From NCBI RefSeq assembly GCF_964204645.1, contig NC_134029.1:2365001-2429000 (forward strand): 64,000 nt of DNA, given 5' to 3'. The position numbers and the translations under genes are program-made. The notes under the pieces are model-generated. The model saw only the letters and a list, made by a program, of their open reading frames with translations, had not been told where the DNA came from and ran no database searches. The DNA comes from Tubulanus polymorphus. Lineage: Eukaryota; Nemertea; Palaeonemertea; Tubulaniformes; Tubulanidae. This document shows, one piece after another, positions 1 to 13,090 of this stretch. How positions within the stretch are numbered: position 1 is the first letter of the stretch; every line of letters begins with the position of its first letter.

Positions 1-1227
1 AGATCAATGACCCTAATCTGTTTGCAATATCCGCGTCTGTCTCTCTCTCTCTCTTTCAGCGATACTAATATTGAAGCCTCGCAGATATTTCGTTTGTCTA
101 GTTGCAGGTGATATTATATTCGGGTCGATCTCCCGAGTATCATGTGTTTCTCGGATGCTGATCGAATAAGGCTTACTAAGTAGAGGCTCACGATACACTT
201 GTTGTTTCCGAAACTGGAAAATATCGATGCGGAAAAAATGTTTTCTTCTTTCTAGAGGCTAATCATGTCGGGAGACTAGATTACAATGCATTTACGACTA
301 GCCAAAAGCGAGACGGCGACGACGCACTGAAGAGTGAAAATCAAAAAGTTCTTATTTGTAAATTAAACCTTTAAATTGATTCCTAGCATATACAGCCACC
401 GGCGTTTAACAGTGATACGGGCGTCATTTTCCAAGCGCGAATGTGAATCGGTTTTTGGATACCGGGAACGTGTGCAATAGAAGTAACTATTGGTGAAACA
501 GTCTGAGACGGCGTGTTGTAACGATGATATAAAATCCCGCACTGAGTCCGAAAAGTTTCCTTCAGCTATAAGAGTTTATTCAAAGTTTCGACTTTATGCT
601 ATTCGGGAATGCTATTATGTTATAGAATGCGATAGAAGTATCGCTGTAGTTACCTTAGTCAGTGTGCCCAATTCACGAAATGTCTTACACGTCACACAGT
701 GTTGAGTAAGATCAGGATTCTAGACCTGTCTCCACTCGACGGTCTAGAAATGCTCGGTAATCGTTTGTGCGGGAAATGAGCTGAAAAGCTCGCATTGATT
801 GCCTCCATCTTGTTAAATACCTAGAGAATACGACTCTTTCCCGGGCAGAAAGTTTTATGGCTCTCTTTTATGGCATCCTGACGGCGTTTTGTATGATTTC
901 TGTCGATTTCTGGGATTTACGGTTATTTAAAGGTTGCTGTGATTTCGTACATCTTTGCATTTGGTTAATTGGATCGACTGTCGACTCACCAAGTGGACGA
1001 CTCTGATCCAGCGATAAAACCGATACTTCGCCCGCTCTCTACAGCTCTTAAAACTGTCTCTGTCTCCTTTTCGATTTTACTGTGATACGGACAACATTGA
1101 TTTTACTCATACCATTTGACATTCAGAGGGGGATTGATAGATAGTCTCTTTATTTAATTATTACTGTTATTAGAATGACAGAGATGTTTTTAGACGATAC
1201 CACGACTACAAAGTTAACGATGCGTAT
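1..1227. other. No gene seen
   Basis: AT-rich sequence. A CT run ending in TTTCAG (about 39-58) looks like a splice acceptor, but the following frame stops quickly. Short frames at 13-198 (-) and 490-705 (+) show no family features. Confidence 0.6.
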
Positions 1228-1338
1228 CACATATCAATGTCTGCTGGTGCTGCAGCTACTGCCACTGTCAGTGCCACTGCTGGTGCTGCTGGTGCTGCTG
1301 CGGCTGCTTCTGTTGGTGCTGGTGCTGCTGGTGATAAC
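1228..1338. repeat. Imperfect GCT/GGT trinucleotide tract
   Basis: Runs of GCTGCT and GGTGCT interrupted by single changes. The frame at 1237-1572 would encode an Ala/Gly-rich start followed by unremarkable sequence. I treat it as a repeat, since frames at 1175 and 1237 are open through it equally. Confidence 0.6.
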
Positions 1339-1694
1339 TGGGTACAGTCCTTTAACATCATATCTGACGGACGCTTGACTGCACCGATAATAGGTACAAA
1401 TTATCAAAATGATCAGATCAGTATAACCCAGTTACTGGAAGCTGAATCAATATATCATCGTTCAGCACTATGGATGAACGCGGCTCTCTGCCCGGTAGAC
1501 GGAAATATCATCTCGCGTATTATTGAAAATGTTACGTTATTTATATCACGTCCAGCTGTGTCTGGCGCGTGACTCAGGTATTATAAGCCAGGCTTAGTTT
1601 GTTTGTGACAAGTATTCCAGAAAAGGTGCTGCGTAGATCTCTCGCTTCTTCTTGAGTTCACATGAAAAAAAACAAACTTTTGAAATGCTTAATT

Positions 1695-1884
1695 CGGCTA
1701 TCAAACCCTGGCAAGCGAGGACCAGCCTACGTTGTATATTTTCGTTGTATTGGGCTACCGGTCATTTTTTGTGAGTGACGTTTTGTTTTGTCTTGTATTG
1801 TATTATTATCGCTATTAACTTATCTGATCCTAGGAAGACGTGTGTACTTAACGGAATTAATAAAGATTAATTGACTTGAATTGA
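1695..1884 (+). repeat. LINE-like 3' end remnant with ATTGA-type tail
   Basis: AT-rich sequence ends in AATAAAGATTAATTGACTTGAATTGATT (written here as two parts: AATAAAGATTAATTGA and CTTGAATTGATT), like the tail of the LINE relic at 27.45 kb and the segment at 20570-20602. Only the tail similarity supports this, with no protein remnant. Confidence 0.35.
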
Positions 1885-4800
1885 TTCGTTATATAGAACT
1901 GTCACGGTTCGGTATTCCCACTGTGGCACGCGAGTTATTTAAGTCTGAACCAGTTCATTCTATCAACGCTAAAGCTTTTTTGATGAACAAACTGCTTTTG
2001 ACAAACAGGTTTCTAAGCCACTTATAATAGAACTAGGCTTAAGTCGTTTTCTCAGATATCGATGAATTGAAATGAAAACCTGAGCCAGCGGAGGCGACTA
2101 ACGACTTTCTATAAACCAGCTATAAATTCTAGGCACAATTTCCAATTACAGGTGAAGAGATAAACATAGATATAAACAATACCTTGTTATTTTCATCAGC
2201 ATCGGACCTGATATGAGCCACTGAAAGTGCCGTGTTCCCCGATCTCACTAGCAGGACATCAAACCTGTGGTGATACCACTAAATTACTGTTACTGAACCC
2301 TTTCGAGATTAACTTTTAATGTAGCATCTTTATGAGTCTGATTATTCTATTATTGTCTGATTCCGTGAAGTTGTGATATGAGAAATAGCAATAATATTGA
2401 AAATATGAAATATCTTAAAAAAGGGTTTCGTGTATATCGAGATTCTACCCGTGACGTCACAGTGTTCCTTTACTTCTTCAATTCCTCTGCGTTTTTCAGA
2501 TTTTCTTAAATTTCTCCACGTTTGTTCCACCTATGACGTAAGGAAAACATACGCAAGAAGTGTTCGCTTCTAATAGATTGAGAATTTTGTTATTGTTTCC
2601 CATGTGACAATTTTTTTCTGTTACACTTTCAAAAGGGGAAACTATCAGAGATCATAAAACTAGAAACGGCGTCGCAGCCGCGGTTGTGATGGTGCTTGAT
2701 AAATGCGTAGTCATGATTTATGGCGTTATTGCTATTGTTCGGTTACTTCTTGTCGGGAAATAAAAGGTAGAAACGGGGCGGGTTTATGGAGGTTTTTCTG
2801 GCGGTTTGTTGACCGGTTACTGCGTCTAAATACGGCAATCTGAGCGGTTTAATGGCCGCAATTACGATAGAAATCACTTGCGCGCGATCAACGCAGTTAT
2901 AGCGTTTTCACACCATTCTATATAGATTCAGTCTGTATTGCGTTCAGATAGGCATAAAGTGAGTCGGTTTTCTGATACGCTAAAATATCAGTTTTAGTGA
3001 GCTTACTAGGATATTTTATATTCAAAAATTAAATAACCTAGATTTAACAATGAAAATCGTTCGCACGGTCAAAATTCAGTTGCTCAAATATCTATGTTTT
3101 TGTAACGATAAGCTTATTAAGGTGATTTGTTGTCATTTCATTACAAAATATCATTGAGTTTTCCCATGATATAGCTAGCAATGTTTAATATAATTATCTA
3201 TGTATGATTGTGCAGGAGTCAGTTGTTGCCAAAAACTGAAAATGAAATATGAAGACGTAGTTTAACGTGTCTGTGTGCCGGTTGATGACGGTTTTTGAAC
3301 GATCTAATTTGTCCAGTGTTCCCCAGTACAAGTCAAGGACAACCAATAATCATTCCGCATTGTGAATTGTGGTATTAATCAGTTTCGTGGTCAGTAATTG
3401 AAATTTCCGCAATTCCCATCGACCTAACTCGTCATAACGTGTTCATTGACCCTCTGGTGCAAATTTGATTTACTCATTAATCTGATAATTGAATCATATG
3501 TACACATCTTAACGTCTCCTGCGCCTCGTATGAGCAGATTTCGTCTCTTCTTCTCTACTGGACGTTAATCACATGCACCGTAATTATCTCATTTAAGATG
3601 GACGCCGTAAATAACTAAACCTGACAGATTGATGATGGACAGGAAACATGATCTATCTGAGCATCATCTTCTACCATATGCTTCTTACCAGGAACCCTAG
3701 AAATGTCCATGAGTATATATAACGTATTATCATGACTTCAGGATAAAACATTGAGAATTAACTAATTTCAAGTCAAACCTAATCCGAGAACTGCTGAAAG
3801 ATCCAGAAGCTGCACATTGATTAAATATAGTGGTATAAATGAGGTCCCACGAGTAAAGGATTCCTATCTATTGAAGTACTGTACACAAGAGACAATTGCT
3901 ATATATAGTTTGAGGTGTCAATACCGACTTGACGACATCATTTCACTTATGGTGTCCATAGCTCCCCCGTAAACACAAAAGGGGAAGCATCCCAGCGGAG
4001 CTTCGCGGGAACTGTTCAACCACTCGTAATCAGCAGGCACTAGTGGTCTTCAATTAGTTAGTATGTCAGGTGCAATAACCTCTTCATTGATCACGCTGTC
4101 ACTTATGACCGGTACCTTTCCACACGAGCGCTCAATTGTTCGTTCATCTCGCGTGCTGAATTTGGTTTCGTTGATGCAGAAGAAGCACAGAAACCAAAAC
4201 AAGCTTTTCCTTTATATATATATATATCGAAGCTGATTGCGGTCTGGTGCCGTCATACCGCTATCCGGGCCACACAAGGTTACATAATGCCCAACAAAAA
4301 TCTCGGAAATACCTGAAAAATCTAAAAACGGTATGAGACGAGGTATGTTGGCATTTTTGTCTATTTCACTTTTCAAAGTCTTTACCGATCACCTCACCGC
4401 ACCAGACATCGTTAGGCAATGCACTGGTCCACCTTGTTTTTACATCGGTTTTATTTATACCCCAGTAACACGAGTAACATACGGTGAAATTCAATGTCAC
4501 TGTTGTCATTGCGAACAGTAGAGCATTAGTAACTACAATGAAGAAACATGATTCTCTACTATATGCATAACTCATTGACAAGATTGTTACAGTAATCTCT
4601 TCAAAGCAATTATTGGTACGCGTTCTTCCTTTTACTAGACGTTTATGGCACGGCAGTAACATGTACCATCCTCCGTACTGAGAGCAGCGGGATGGATATA
4701 ACCTAGGGCGATCCGCATTTACGCGCAACTTACCAAGTAGACAAGGAAATGCTAAAGTGGTCTTAAATTCCATATCCGACGGCTATGTTGTGCAATTTTA

Positions 4801-6837
4801 TTTGCTATATTGCATGTGTGTGATAGAGTATGATGGCCAATTTGGTTCATCTAAGAGGTACCGCCAACTAGATTAGCGTGCGCTGGTCAGTGGTGTTTAT
4901 TCCCTGTGAGTTTCTTAGCCACTGCATTTCCTCTTCGGCTTAGGCCTAAGCGTTTATCCATAATGCATGGTCGAGCTTGCGTTAACTGCTCTATTGCATT
5001 GAAACGCCCGTGCGTGTGGATTTTCTTGTGTCATTGCTCCTGATGCTGTTACCAGGGACAACAGCATTCAGCGCACCGATTCAGGTGAAGCTACTATCGG
5101 GAGAAACATTTTTTCCGAATCATCGGAACGAAAAAAAGTCGCTATAGTTTTTTTAATGGATTGGGTACCACCCAAAACAGGCCCGTGGCCAGCCATTACG
5201 TTGTGGGATTCAACTTCCACGAGAAAGTTTACTTTTTCTAAGGCGCACACGCTAATGGTGCGTTGTTGAATCGGGGTCCTGGTATGCTACTCCAGAAAGG
5301 TCGTGAACATTGGATCGAAATAGGAGCGATTTCAGACTCAGTTTATTGGGGTAAAGATGGAAGAAGACCAACTTAATTTTCCGACAATTTGGCCGCGAAT
5401 CAATAGTGAGATTGAAAGGATAAGGAGAATTTGCTGCCATCAGGGTGGACCCCTAAATACGGGCCTGCATAACTATGGATGGTTAAAAATAGAATACGAA
5501 TAAGTTTATTTGATTGTTATATGAGCGTAAAACGCGTGACATACATGGTCGATAAAGGTTCAAATTTTAAATGATTCAAGTTCTATTTTCTCGTTCAATC
5601 TCGATTAAGATACGACACGCCTAATATTTATTTTGTACCGCTCAATTCAATAACGTTTTTAATCCATTTGACTTATCGCTGCAGGTCTAGCGTCGTGTCA
5701 TTATTATGCGGTTGCTAACTCGAAATCGATTCCTGATCGAGAAGTCCCATGTTATTTTTTTTACTTTCGTGTGAAATTTCTGATTTCCTATTTCAAATGT
5801 AAACGGTCGGATATTGATGTTAAGGAGTGCGTGAATTGGTATTGTTTGGGGCGGAGGTTGCGTTTGAAATGCTGTCTGCTTCGTAGATGCACTTTCCTTA
5901 TTGAATTCGCTCGAAGTCGAATTATTAATAATAATCCTTTATATAAGTGGAACATATAATTTACATACATATTTCTATGAGTTCAAAATTGTGCTTTATT
6001 ACAGGGATAAGCTATAAAAGGATTTGATAAAGATCTCTCCACCAGTTAAGGGCGAACATTCAAACGCCCTTTATCAACAGTATCACCCAGTAATTTGTCT
6101 GTATAATTGAAGCACAATGCTTCGATGTCGTCTTTTGATCATCGCTGTTCTAAAAATCATTACGGCACTCTGGTAACGTCTTCATTAGCTTCAATTCGTA
6201 TTGAAGGATAAGCCATATTGAATTACTTTTTCCCGTTTAAAAAGTGCATCGATTTCTAATTCAGCGTTTATACATACATCCATTGCATTGTCAGAAACAT
6301 AACTAAACATATAAATCATTATATACTGTTGTCAAATGATTCATGTTTAGAATCAAGGAAACTCATTTGTTCGAAGTTTTCTAATAATAGCAATGCCCAA
6401 AAGGTATTGTTATTATCAGTGATCATCGGCGAAAAGAATGGGATTTTTTGATGGTCTGTTACAAAGTCTAAAAAACATCACTTTGATTTATATAAAGGGA
6501 TATATGATCATGGGATTGGAGAAAATACACAGTTAGTTCTTTACTTTATTAACGTTGTAAACTGCAGACCATCTCAGTATTTATCAACTTCTTATAAAAG
6601 GATATAGATAATTGGTCTCAGTTCAAGTTTTTAAGGTGGATTTCAGGGGTGATAGTTTTTTCGAATCTGTGTGGAAGCCTATGAATGCCTCTACGTGCAT
6701 GGAGAAGAGATGGCAAACTACAAACTGATATAGAATCCCTACAAACTAAGAATAGAAATAATCCAAAATTTGTCCAAAAGATAAGGATATATTCGGTGTT
6801 TCGACTGTATTCAAATAGTGATCTTTAAGAATACTGT
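1885..6837. other. No gene seen
   Basis: Non-coding by inspection. It holds one TGACGTCA (2452-2459) and a short TA run (about 4216-4228). The 135-codon minus frame at 4366-4773 is Cys/Ser/Trp-rich without a motif and is taken as chance. Introns or distal regulatory DNA are possible. Confidence 0.55.
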
Positions 6838-6985
6838 ACTCGACGAAAACAGCATTCCTGAAGATGACTATTAGGATATAGTCTAAACGTCGAAAAAAAT
6901 TGAAGCTCAATGGCAGATTTAAAACTGTTTTATTCTGTATGGGATTTTACATGGACAGAGTGTTTCATTAAAGGTTAGCATCCTC
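6838..6985 (+). repeat. Hammerhead-like dispersed repeat, copy A
   Basis: ATTCCTGAAGATGACTA (from about 6854) is followed by the stem GACTAT (6866-6871)/ATAGTC (6878-6883), then TAAACGTCGAAA. Order and spacing match copy B on the opposite strand at 33117-33154. The layout CTGAAGA-stem-AAAC recalls a degraded hammerhead core (CTGATGA-stem-GAAAC) as found in ends of Penelope-like elements. Downstream text to about 6985 (TATTCTGTATGGGATTTT) resembles that beside copy C. Confidence 0.55.
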
Positions 6986-9900
6986 ACAAAGCTGGTCTCG
7001 GACACCCAGTCTCGATGCCTATCTAGGCACGCTGAGCATTCAACAATGTGAGAAATTGCCCTTGACTCTTCGAATCTAGATCACTGTTTATCTGTACTTC
7101 ATGCATTTATGAAGTTGATCGATGTTTCGCGAGGATTTTATTTTATCTTTCAATTCACTGCGCGCAAACACCGTTAAAATACTAAAATAACTTTCATTAA
7201 TATCAGTTGAATCGATTTCTGTTACTGTTTGTGAAAAGTTTTCAGGCGCTCGTCGCACGACTGAACAACAAAAGTCAATTCGAGCCCCGCAGGGCAGACA
7301 TTTTTCTCCAATGAATTTTCAAGTTTCAGCGACATAAGTTTCAGATAACTTTTGACATCATAGGACAAATACAGCTATGAAGTCATGTTCTGTTTTGAGT
7401 TTGTCATATTGTATCAAAGTTGTTGTCGTTGGCATTTCGCGATACTCTTCGCTGTACTGAACATGTCGAAGTTTATTTTCTTCTGGAGTAAGAATCAGGC
7501 GGCTTAATAAGTGATGATCTTATGGATTTATCTTTATGTACTCGGATATCACCATAGATAACAGCTGTGTGGACCGATATCGACTATAACCTGGATTAAA
7601 CACGACTTTTTAGTTTTCTGCAACTTTTCCGACGCTGGGAAATATGATCACTTTCTGTAAAGCTAATGATATGGATGTATATTTGGTTTTTTTATGATGA
7701 TGTTTACGGATGAATAAAGTTAGTGGCTATCGCGTTTTATCAAAGGCATTTATCGATTTAGCTTCTTCGTCCTAAATGTTTACGTATAATTTTAAGGATT
7801 ATAGTTGGTTACGAATATTTCATCAAGTAAGTCGCTAGTCACTTCGTGCATTTATTGGAAGCTGGACATTCAGTAGTAGTGAAAATGCGTATGATTGGCA
7901 TTTATGAAAAGAGTTGTTAGAATATGATGAAGGCTTCCTCGTCACATTCAGAAATAAGGCAGATGATAGCTTAATTTCTGATAGCATCATTGATTAGGGT
8001 TTCTGGGAGAATAACATGAACATGAAATGTTTTTGAAAATGACATTGTCTTGATTACCCTTAGACATGTAAACCTATATACTTAAAACCAAACAAAACAC
8101 TGTCCAGGAAACAGTTCTTGGTTATATTTAGTTTTAAATTGAATTGTGTCATTTCCAGTAATCCTAGAGGTACATCTTATCTTACAACTGATCAACTTGG
8201 TCCAAAACGACAAAAAATCATAATTTTTCCCATGTTCACTTCTTTCATATCTTTGTATTGTGGAATTGACTCCCATAATCTTTAATGCAGTTAACAAGAT
8301 AAATTTTCATTGAGCATTATACTAGAAATGTTTTTCCAAATAACAAATTCTACAATACTGTGCAGCTATGTCGTAGCCTGTAATTATGATTTTGATGCTT
8401 CGTAAAATATCACATTCAAATTTCTGACAAGGATTTTCTTTAATGACTTTTTTTGCGAAAATACAATTAAGATATAAAGAATCACAATGCCTCATACAAA
8501 TCAACAGCTTATTTCAAGATGATCGCATAAAAAAAAGATTTCTAGAATTATCTCTTGTCAAAATAATAAGTATAAATGAAGTGAATAAACCTTGTTCGTT
8601 TGAAGAACGAAGAAAGCTATGTTTTGATATTTCCACATAATCATTAGTTTGAAATCTACATAAGTATTCGAAAATGAAAAATATGCATTGGAATTTAAAT
8701 CAAACGAAATGAATGTTGGAAGCTTTGGTCGATTCTAGAATGTTCTGTGAACGTTTATTGTGTGATGGGAACCGTAGGCGATTAGTTCTTCAATCGTATA
8801 CAAACCTGTGCTATCCCTCGAGCGCTGAAAGTCGAATACGTTTGAACCAAAACCCCTGAAATATAAATAAATATGAATACTTTTCATGTTTGACATGTAT
8901 CGGGATACATTGTGATGTTTATCTGCATTTTTTTATCATAACGAATTTTATTTCGAATTGTTGCAGGGAATCATTTGTCATGTAGAGCAAACGCATGTCA
9001 AAGCCTGTCAGTCATGTAACTGTAGACGCTCGTGTATGTCTCGTTAATAACCTGTAGGTGAATTCTAATTGATCGGTTTTAGATACAGAAATATCTTATA
9101 CTAGAAACCCTTTAAACTCTCTGCCGCCCACTGACTTAGATTCCATACATCGACACAACCTTCCATTTGAAATCACTTTTATTTTATGAATAAGCTTAAC
9201 TTGAATCCGGCTGATGTGAACATGAAGCAAACAAAATGTAAATATTAGTTAAAGTCTTAACATTTCTTACACATTTCAAACATACGTCAAGCCGAATTTA
9301 TTGGCCTTATTTCCAAAGCGAATTAATATTTTTGAAAGCGATATTTTCCTGATGAGAAAATATTTTGTAAGCTGTATGCCTTATAATATCTCAAATTGGG
9401 GGACACCTGTTATGATCACGTTTGTAACAGGATTTTGTGTATTTTAGGTGAACATTTTCAGCATATATTAGCATATAATCCTGTATCGAACTGTAGCACT
9501 TTAGAAAGATGTAAAATGTATTCTCTCATTTCAAAAGGGGGAAAATGTTTTAACGTACGTACACAAAAAAAATATTCTATTGACTTCTCCTAATAGTTAC
9601 GGATATAAACTACCACTTTTATAACTAGAAAGGGTGTGCAATATGGAAAATGGAATGTTGTTTCAAATTTGAATTGAGTAAAAAGTAAATTGAGTGCAAA
9701 TTATTGATTTCGAAAGACGTTTTATAGATTCTGTAGTTATGTAATAACATGTTTAGATGTTGCGTACAATAATTCCGTACAAGTCAAATATGATACCTAT
9801 AAAACAAAAACAAGATTCGCCTGATCACTATATTCTAAACCGGGAAATTAAGACTGGAATATTGTTTAGATTTAGAAAGCAGCCCCTGAGAAGCAATGAA

Positions 9901-10590
9901 GCGACGATAGAGTCAAATGTAGTCAATATCGAAAGTTAAAGCAAAGCAAAGCAATACAAAAAATATATACATGTAATATTGATAACTGTATTTTATTTCT
10001 AACGACTGAAAAGTTCGATTTATCTTGCACCAGCTCCGCTACCGCACGTGTTATGGAGCAGTAGTGTATCAGTTCATTAAGAGAGTTGTGACTGATCAAA
10101 GGACATGCGATATGTTCCATCATTTTGTGTCAATGACAGCAGAAAATCATCATCTTCTCTCGCGTATTAATCAAATCTTTGCATTCTGCCGTCTGTGTCT
10201 AATTATTTGAAATCTATTACTTTGATTCGAGTTGAATGATACGGCGTGAGATCAAACGTTTCCTAGCCGCGCATCTGCCTGAAACGACGAGTGAGGGAGT
10301 CGTCGCCTTATACACGGAAGCCATCAGTATCTCATCTCTGACTGTTTCATTCATTTAAAAAAAGCTCAGTCGCACCGTCATGAACTCTACATATATCTCT
10401 ATATAAAAGTGAGAGCCTGGTGTCCTGTTATAAAAAAAAAACTCTTAGGTTTATTACAGAGTGGTCACTCAGATGCCTTGTGTTCAGTCAACTTCTTATC
10501 TATTCATCTTCCCAAAATATATTTCAAATGTCGTCTATAGATCTAGATTCTAATATAGAGTGAAGACAGGTTCTATCGTAAACTGTTAAT
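6986..10590. other. No gene seen
   Basis: Strongly AT-rich. Frames near 8082-8640 and 9396-9593 are Lys/Ile/Phe-rich chance frames. No repeat signature beyond short A/T runs was noticed. Confidence 0.55.
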
Positions 10591-11100
10591 CTGGAAATCA
10601 CGAGGAGAAGCTTCATCAGGCAAATGATATACGTACCTGATGCACTAGTAGCGAAAGCTCGTAATTTCTGATCTTAGTTAACCTACTCTCTACACACAGT
10701 ACTACTTGTCTTCGCGTTTGTTTTGACATCCTCGCTTGCCAGGGGTCCAGTATCACTCCCGAACTCACTTCCACCAGCCCCCTGGCCTCACGAAGCGTGA
10801 TTTCATTACTGGCGCTGTTGCGCGTGACGTCATATGTCGATTTGCGAAATACTTCCTTGTTCGGTAAAACGTTCGCTGATTGGTCCATTTAACGGGAAAA
10901 CCAACAGAAGTCTACTGACGGTTTGTTACAAGCGCTGTGATTGGTACGACCGGATTCTGGTCGGCTAGTAACGACTCCAACGACTCGTGAGGTCAAGGGG
11001 TTCGGGAACAGCTTTAGCGTAGTGGGTTCGAATCCCTTGACGGGTGAAGATGTTGTTTTGATGCTCGGTAAACTCGGCTTTTCTACAACTCTTCTCATCT
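10591..11100. repeat. Composite dispersed repeat with hammerhead-like stem and tRNA-like B box
   Basis: On the left, GAAATCACGAG (10594-10604) pairs with CTCGTAATTTC (10658-10668), enclosing CATCAGG (10614-10620)/CCTGATG (10636-10642) and a CGAAAG motif (10652-10657). In the centre are TGACGTCA (10825-10832) and an inverted CCAAT (ATTGG). On the right, GTGGGTTCGAATCCC (about 11023-11037) resembles a Pol III B box, and GTCAAGGG/CCCTTGAC form an 8-bp stem around it (about 10993-11040). The minus-strand frames 10616-10888 and 10889-11098 abut here but look like chance reading of a repeat. Element limits are inferred. Confidence 0.45.
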
Positions 11101-12892
11101 TACCTTAATCAACTGAAAAAATATCAAAAGAAAGATCGTTAAAAATTGATGTTTCTTCTGAAATTGTTGGCAATCTGGCTTTGAATATATATATTGATTT
11201 TTTTCTTATCTTCTTTCATTCAAAGTCGTATGGCCACTTTGTACGAAATGAACTGAATATATAAAACTAAGCAAAAACCCGACGGAAAGATCAACAACAA
11301 GGAACGGATATGAATAAAAATACATCATCAAAACAATAATGTCTGATTACGACGTAAAAAAGAAAAAAGTTGACGAAATGAAGATGTACTTTCGAAGCTG
11401 AACCACAGACGCCTTTGATCAGGACGCAATTTGATTGTTTGTCTTTTACAGTCTGGAGAAATATCTCAGTAACTGTTCATCTATCGATACAAAATTGATT
11501 GGAAAATAATAATGAGATCCATGGAGTGTCATACGAGCTGCACGCGTATACTTGTATAGGTAATCCATAAAATACATGCTATATATATATATACATATAA
11601 TGGATAACGGGACAATGCTCGAATTTGACGGCCACACGAGACGCCTCCGACATGATGAAAAAATGATACTTTGATGTTATTTTTATTCCCAGTCGCGCGC
11701 ACTTCTTACCTGTAGAAAATAAATCGATATTCACAGATATTTCAGTCGATTATTTGATTGGGATTTTTTTTCTGTATAATGAGGGAAGATTATTATAGAC
11801 GATTTGTATATAAATGCGATCACAGCTCCGCGGACGAGACAAAAATAATGGAAGCCGATTTTGCGCTTTTGTGAGAAATCCTTTACAAAAAACTGACTCA
11901 AGATACGTATAAAACCACGAAAATATGACTGAAACAAATTATTTATAAGGGCGCTTCAATAGAAGCATATTTGAGATAAATTCTGGAGATTGAACATGAT
12001 GATGATTTTAAGCATCATGATTTACTGATTTCATCCCTCAATCCACTGAGTGCCACTAGGGAGCGCCACTTGTTGTATCGGGTCCGATGTGTCTTTTCCT
12101 CTCGACCCGGTGAGCGCCATTCGGGCCATTGTTACAGCAGGTTCGACGTTTCTTATGCCGTAAGGGATTTTCAACCGTTTGGGCAAGAACGACTGGTGAA
12201 AATGAAGTTAATGATGAATTCAAGAAGACAATTTGATTAATCAGCGCATCACTCTTATTCTATCGATGAGATATTCTTAGGGCAACTTTTATTGTTGTTA
12301 ACTCAGTCAACATATCGTTATCGTTGTAATAATCTCAAATGGCTGGTTTTAGTATTTCGACTGATTGGAGTTCTTGTCCGCGTATTAATAATCGTTACTT
12401 TACCCGTGTATTCGTCCGTCTTGTTGACTCAGTTTACTGTACTTTAAACTTTATCAAAGGACAAATTGATGGATACGTTGAAAGATGCACATCATCGCTA
12501 TTAAAGAATGACATTACGATACCGATTAGTTGTATAGTGTTAACATGGCTTCAACCCGTACAATTATCGGCGACTTGGTCGTTTTCAGTTGAATAAGGCT
12601 TCAAACGACAGCGGTTTTATTTTAGCCGAGTAAAAGCTTTGGTTGATCGAATAACAAAATACTAAACGAATCGGTAACGCGAGAAACCTTGACATTTCTA
12701 ATTCTGTTTAGTCAGTGTTATTAGTTGACACAGTGTAGAGGCGGGGGGAGGCTATTTCACAATCCTTCAACCCTTTATTTCACTAAAAGATTTATTAAGA
12801 TGAGTTGGAAACTCAAATACTGATGGGGCGTGAATAGTCACTACGACTGTCATCATACTCGCTGACTGATCTCCACTCTGATGTTCACTGCT
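11101..12892. other. No gene seen
   Basis: AT-rich with a TA run near 11581-11598. The stretch 12050-12190 is more GC-rich and twice carries GAGCGCCA, but nothing assignable. Confidence 0.55.
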
Positions 12893-13090
12893 GCTGTGGT
12901 CTAGTGGTTAGCGCGATGGTCCGGCAAATGGGTGGTTTCGGGTTCGATTCGGGCCCCAAATTTTCATTTTGGGCCAGATGAGCTCTTCAGTGAAAAATGT
13001 CCTTTTTGGAATAAGAAACTTTCACTGGAAATTCCTTGGTTAGTTCTAACGTATTACCTTTACAGTCAAATTAGATCCATAACCATCGGA
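12893..13090 (+). mobile_element. tRNA-derived SINE-like element
   Basis: TGGTCTAGTGGTTAGCGC (about 12897-12914) matches a tRNA A box / D arm, and GGGTTCGATTCGGG (about 12950-12963) a B box, at tRNA-like spacing. No anticodon or acceptor stem closes, so this is not a functional tRNA. It is followed by a body with an inverted pair CAGTGAAA/TTTCACTG (about 12989 and 13020). The 3' limit is not defined because no tail or target duplication could be placed. Confidence 0.6.

Noticed and set aside
39-107. Splice-acceptor-like CT run followed by a short frame and GTGATA
   Set aside because: The donor is weak and the frame has no recognisable content.
4366-4773. 135-codon minus frame
   Set aside because: No motif, no plausible splice context, cysteine/tryptophan-rich composition expected of chance frames.
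1706-10744. 16-base match TCCTCGCTTGCCAGGG between 1706-1721 (-) and 10729-10744 (+)
   Set aside because: About one such match is expected by chance at this window size and the flanks do not align well; may still be a repeat.
11023-11045. tRNA gene at the second B box
   Set aside because: No A box at proper spacing and no acceptor stem; treated as part of a repeat.
12893-12965. Functional tRNA gene
   Set aside because: A and B boxes are present but the acceptor and anticodon stems do not pair.
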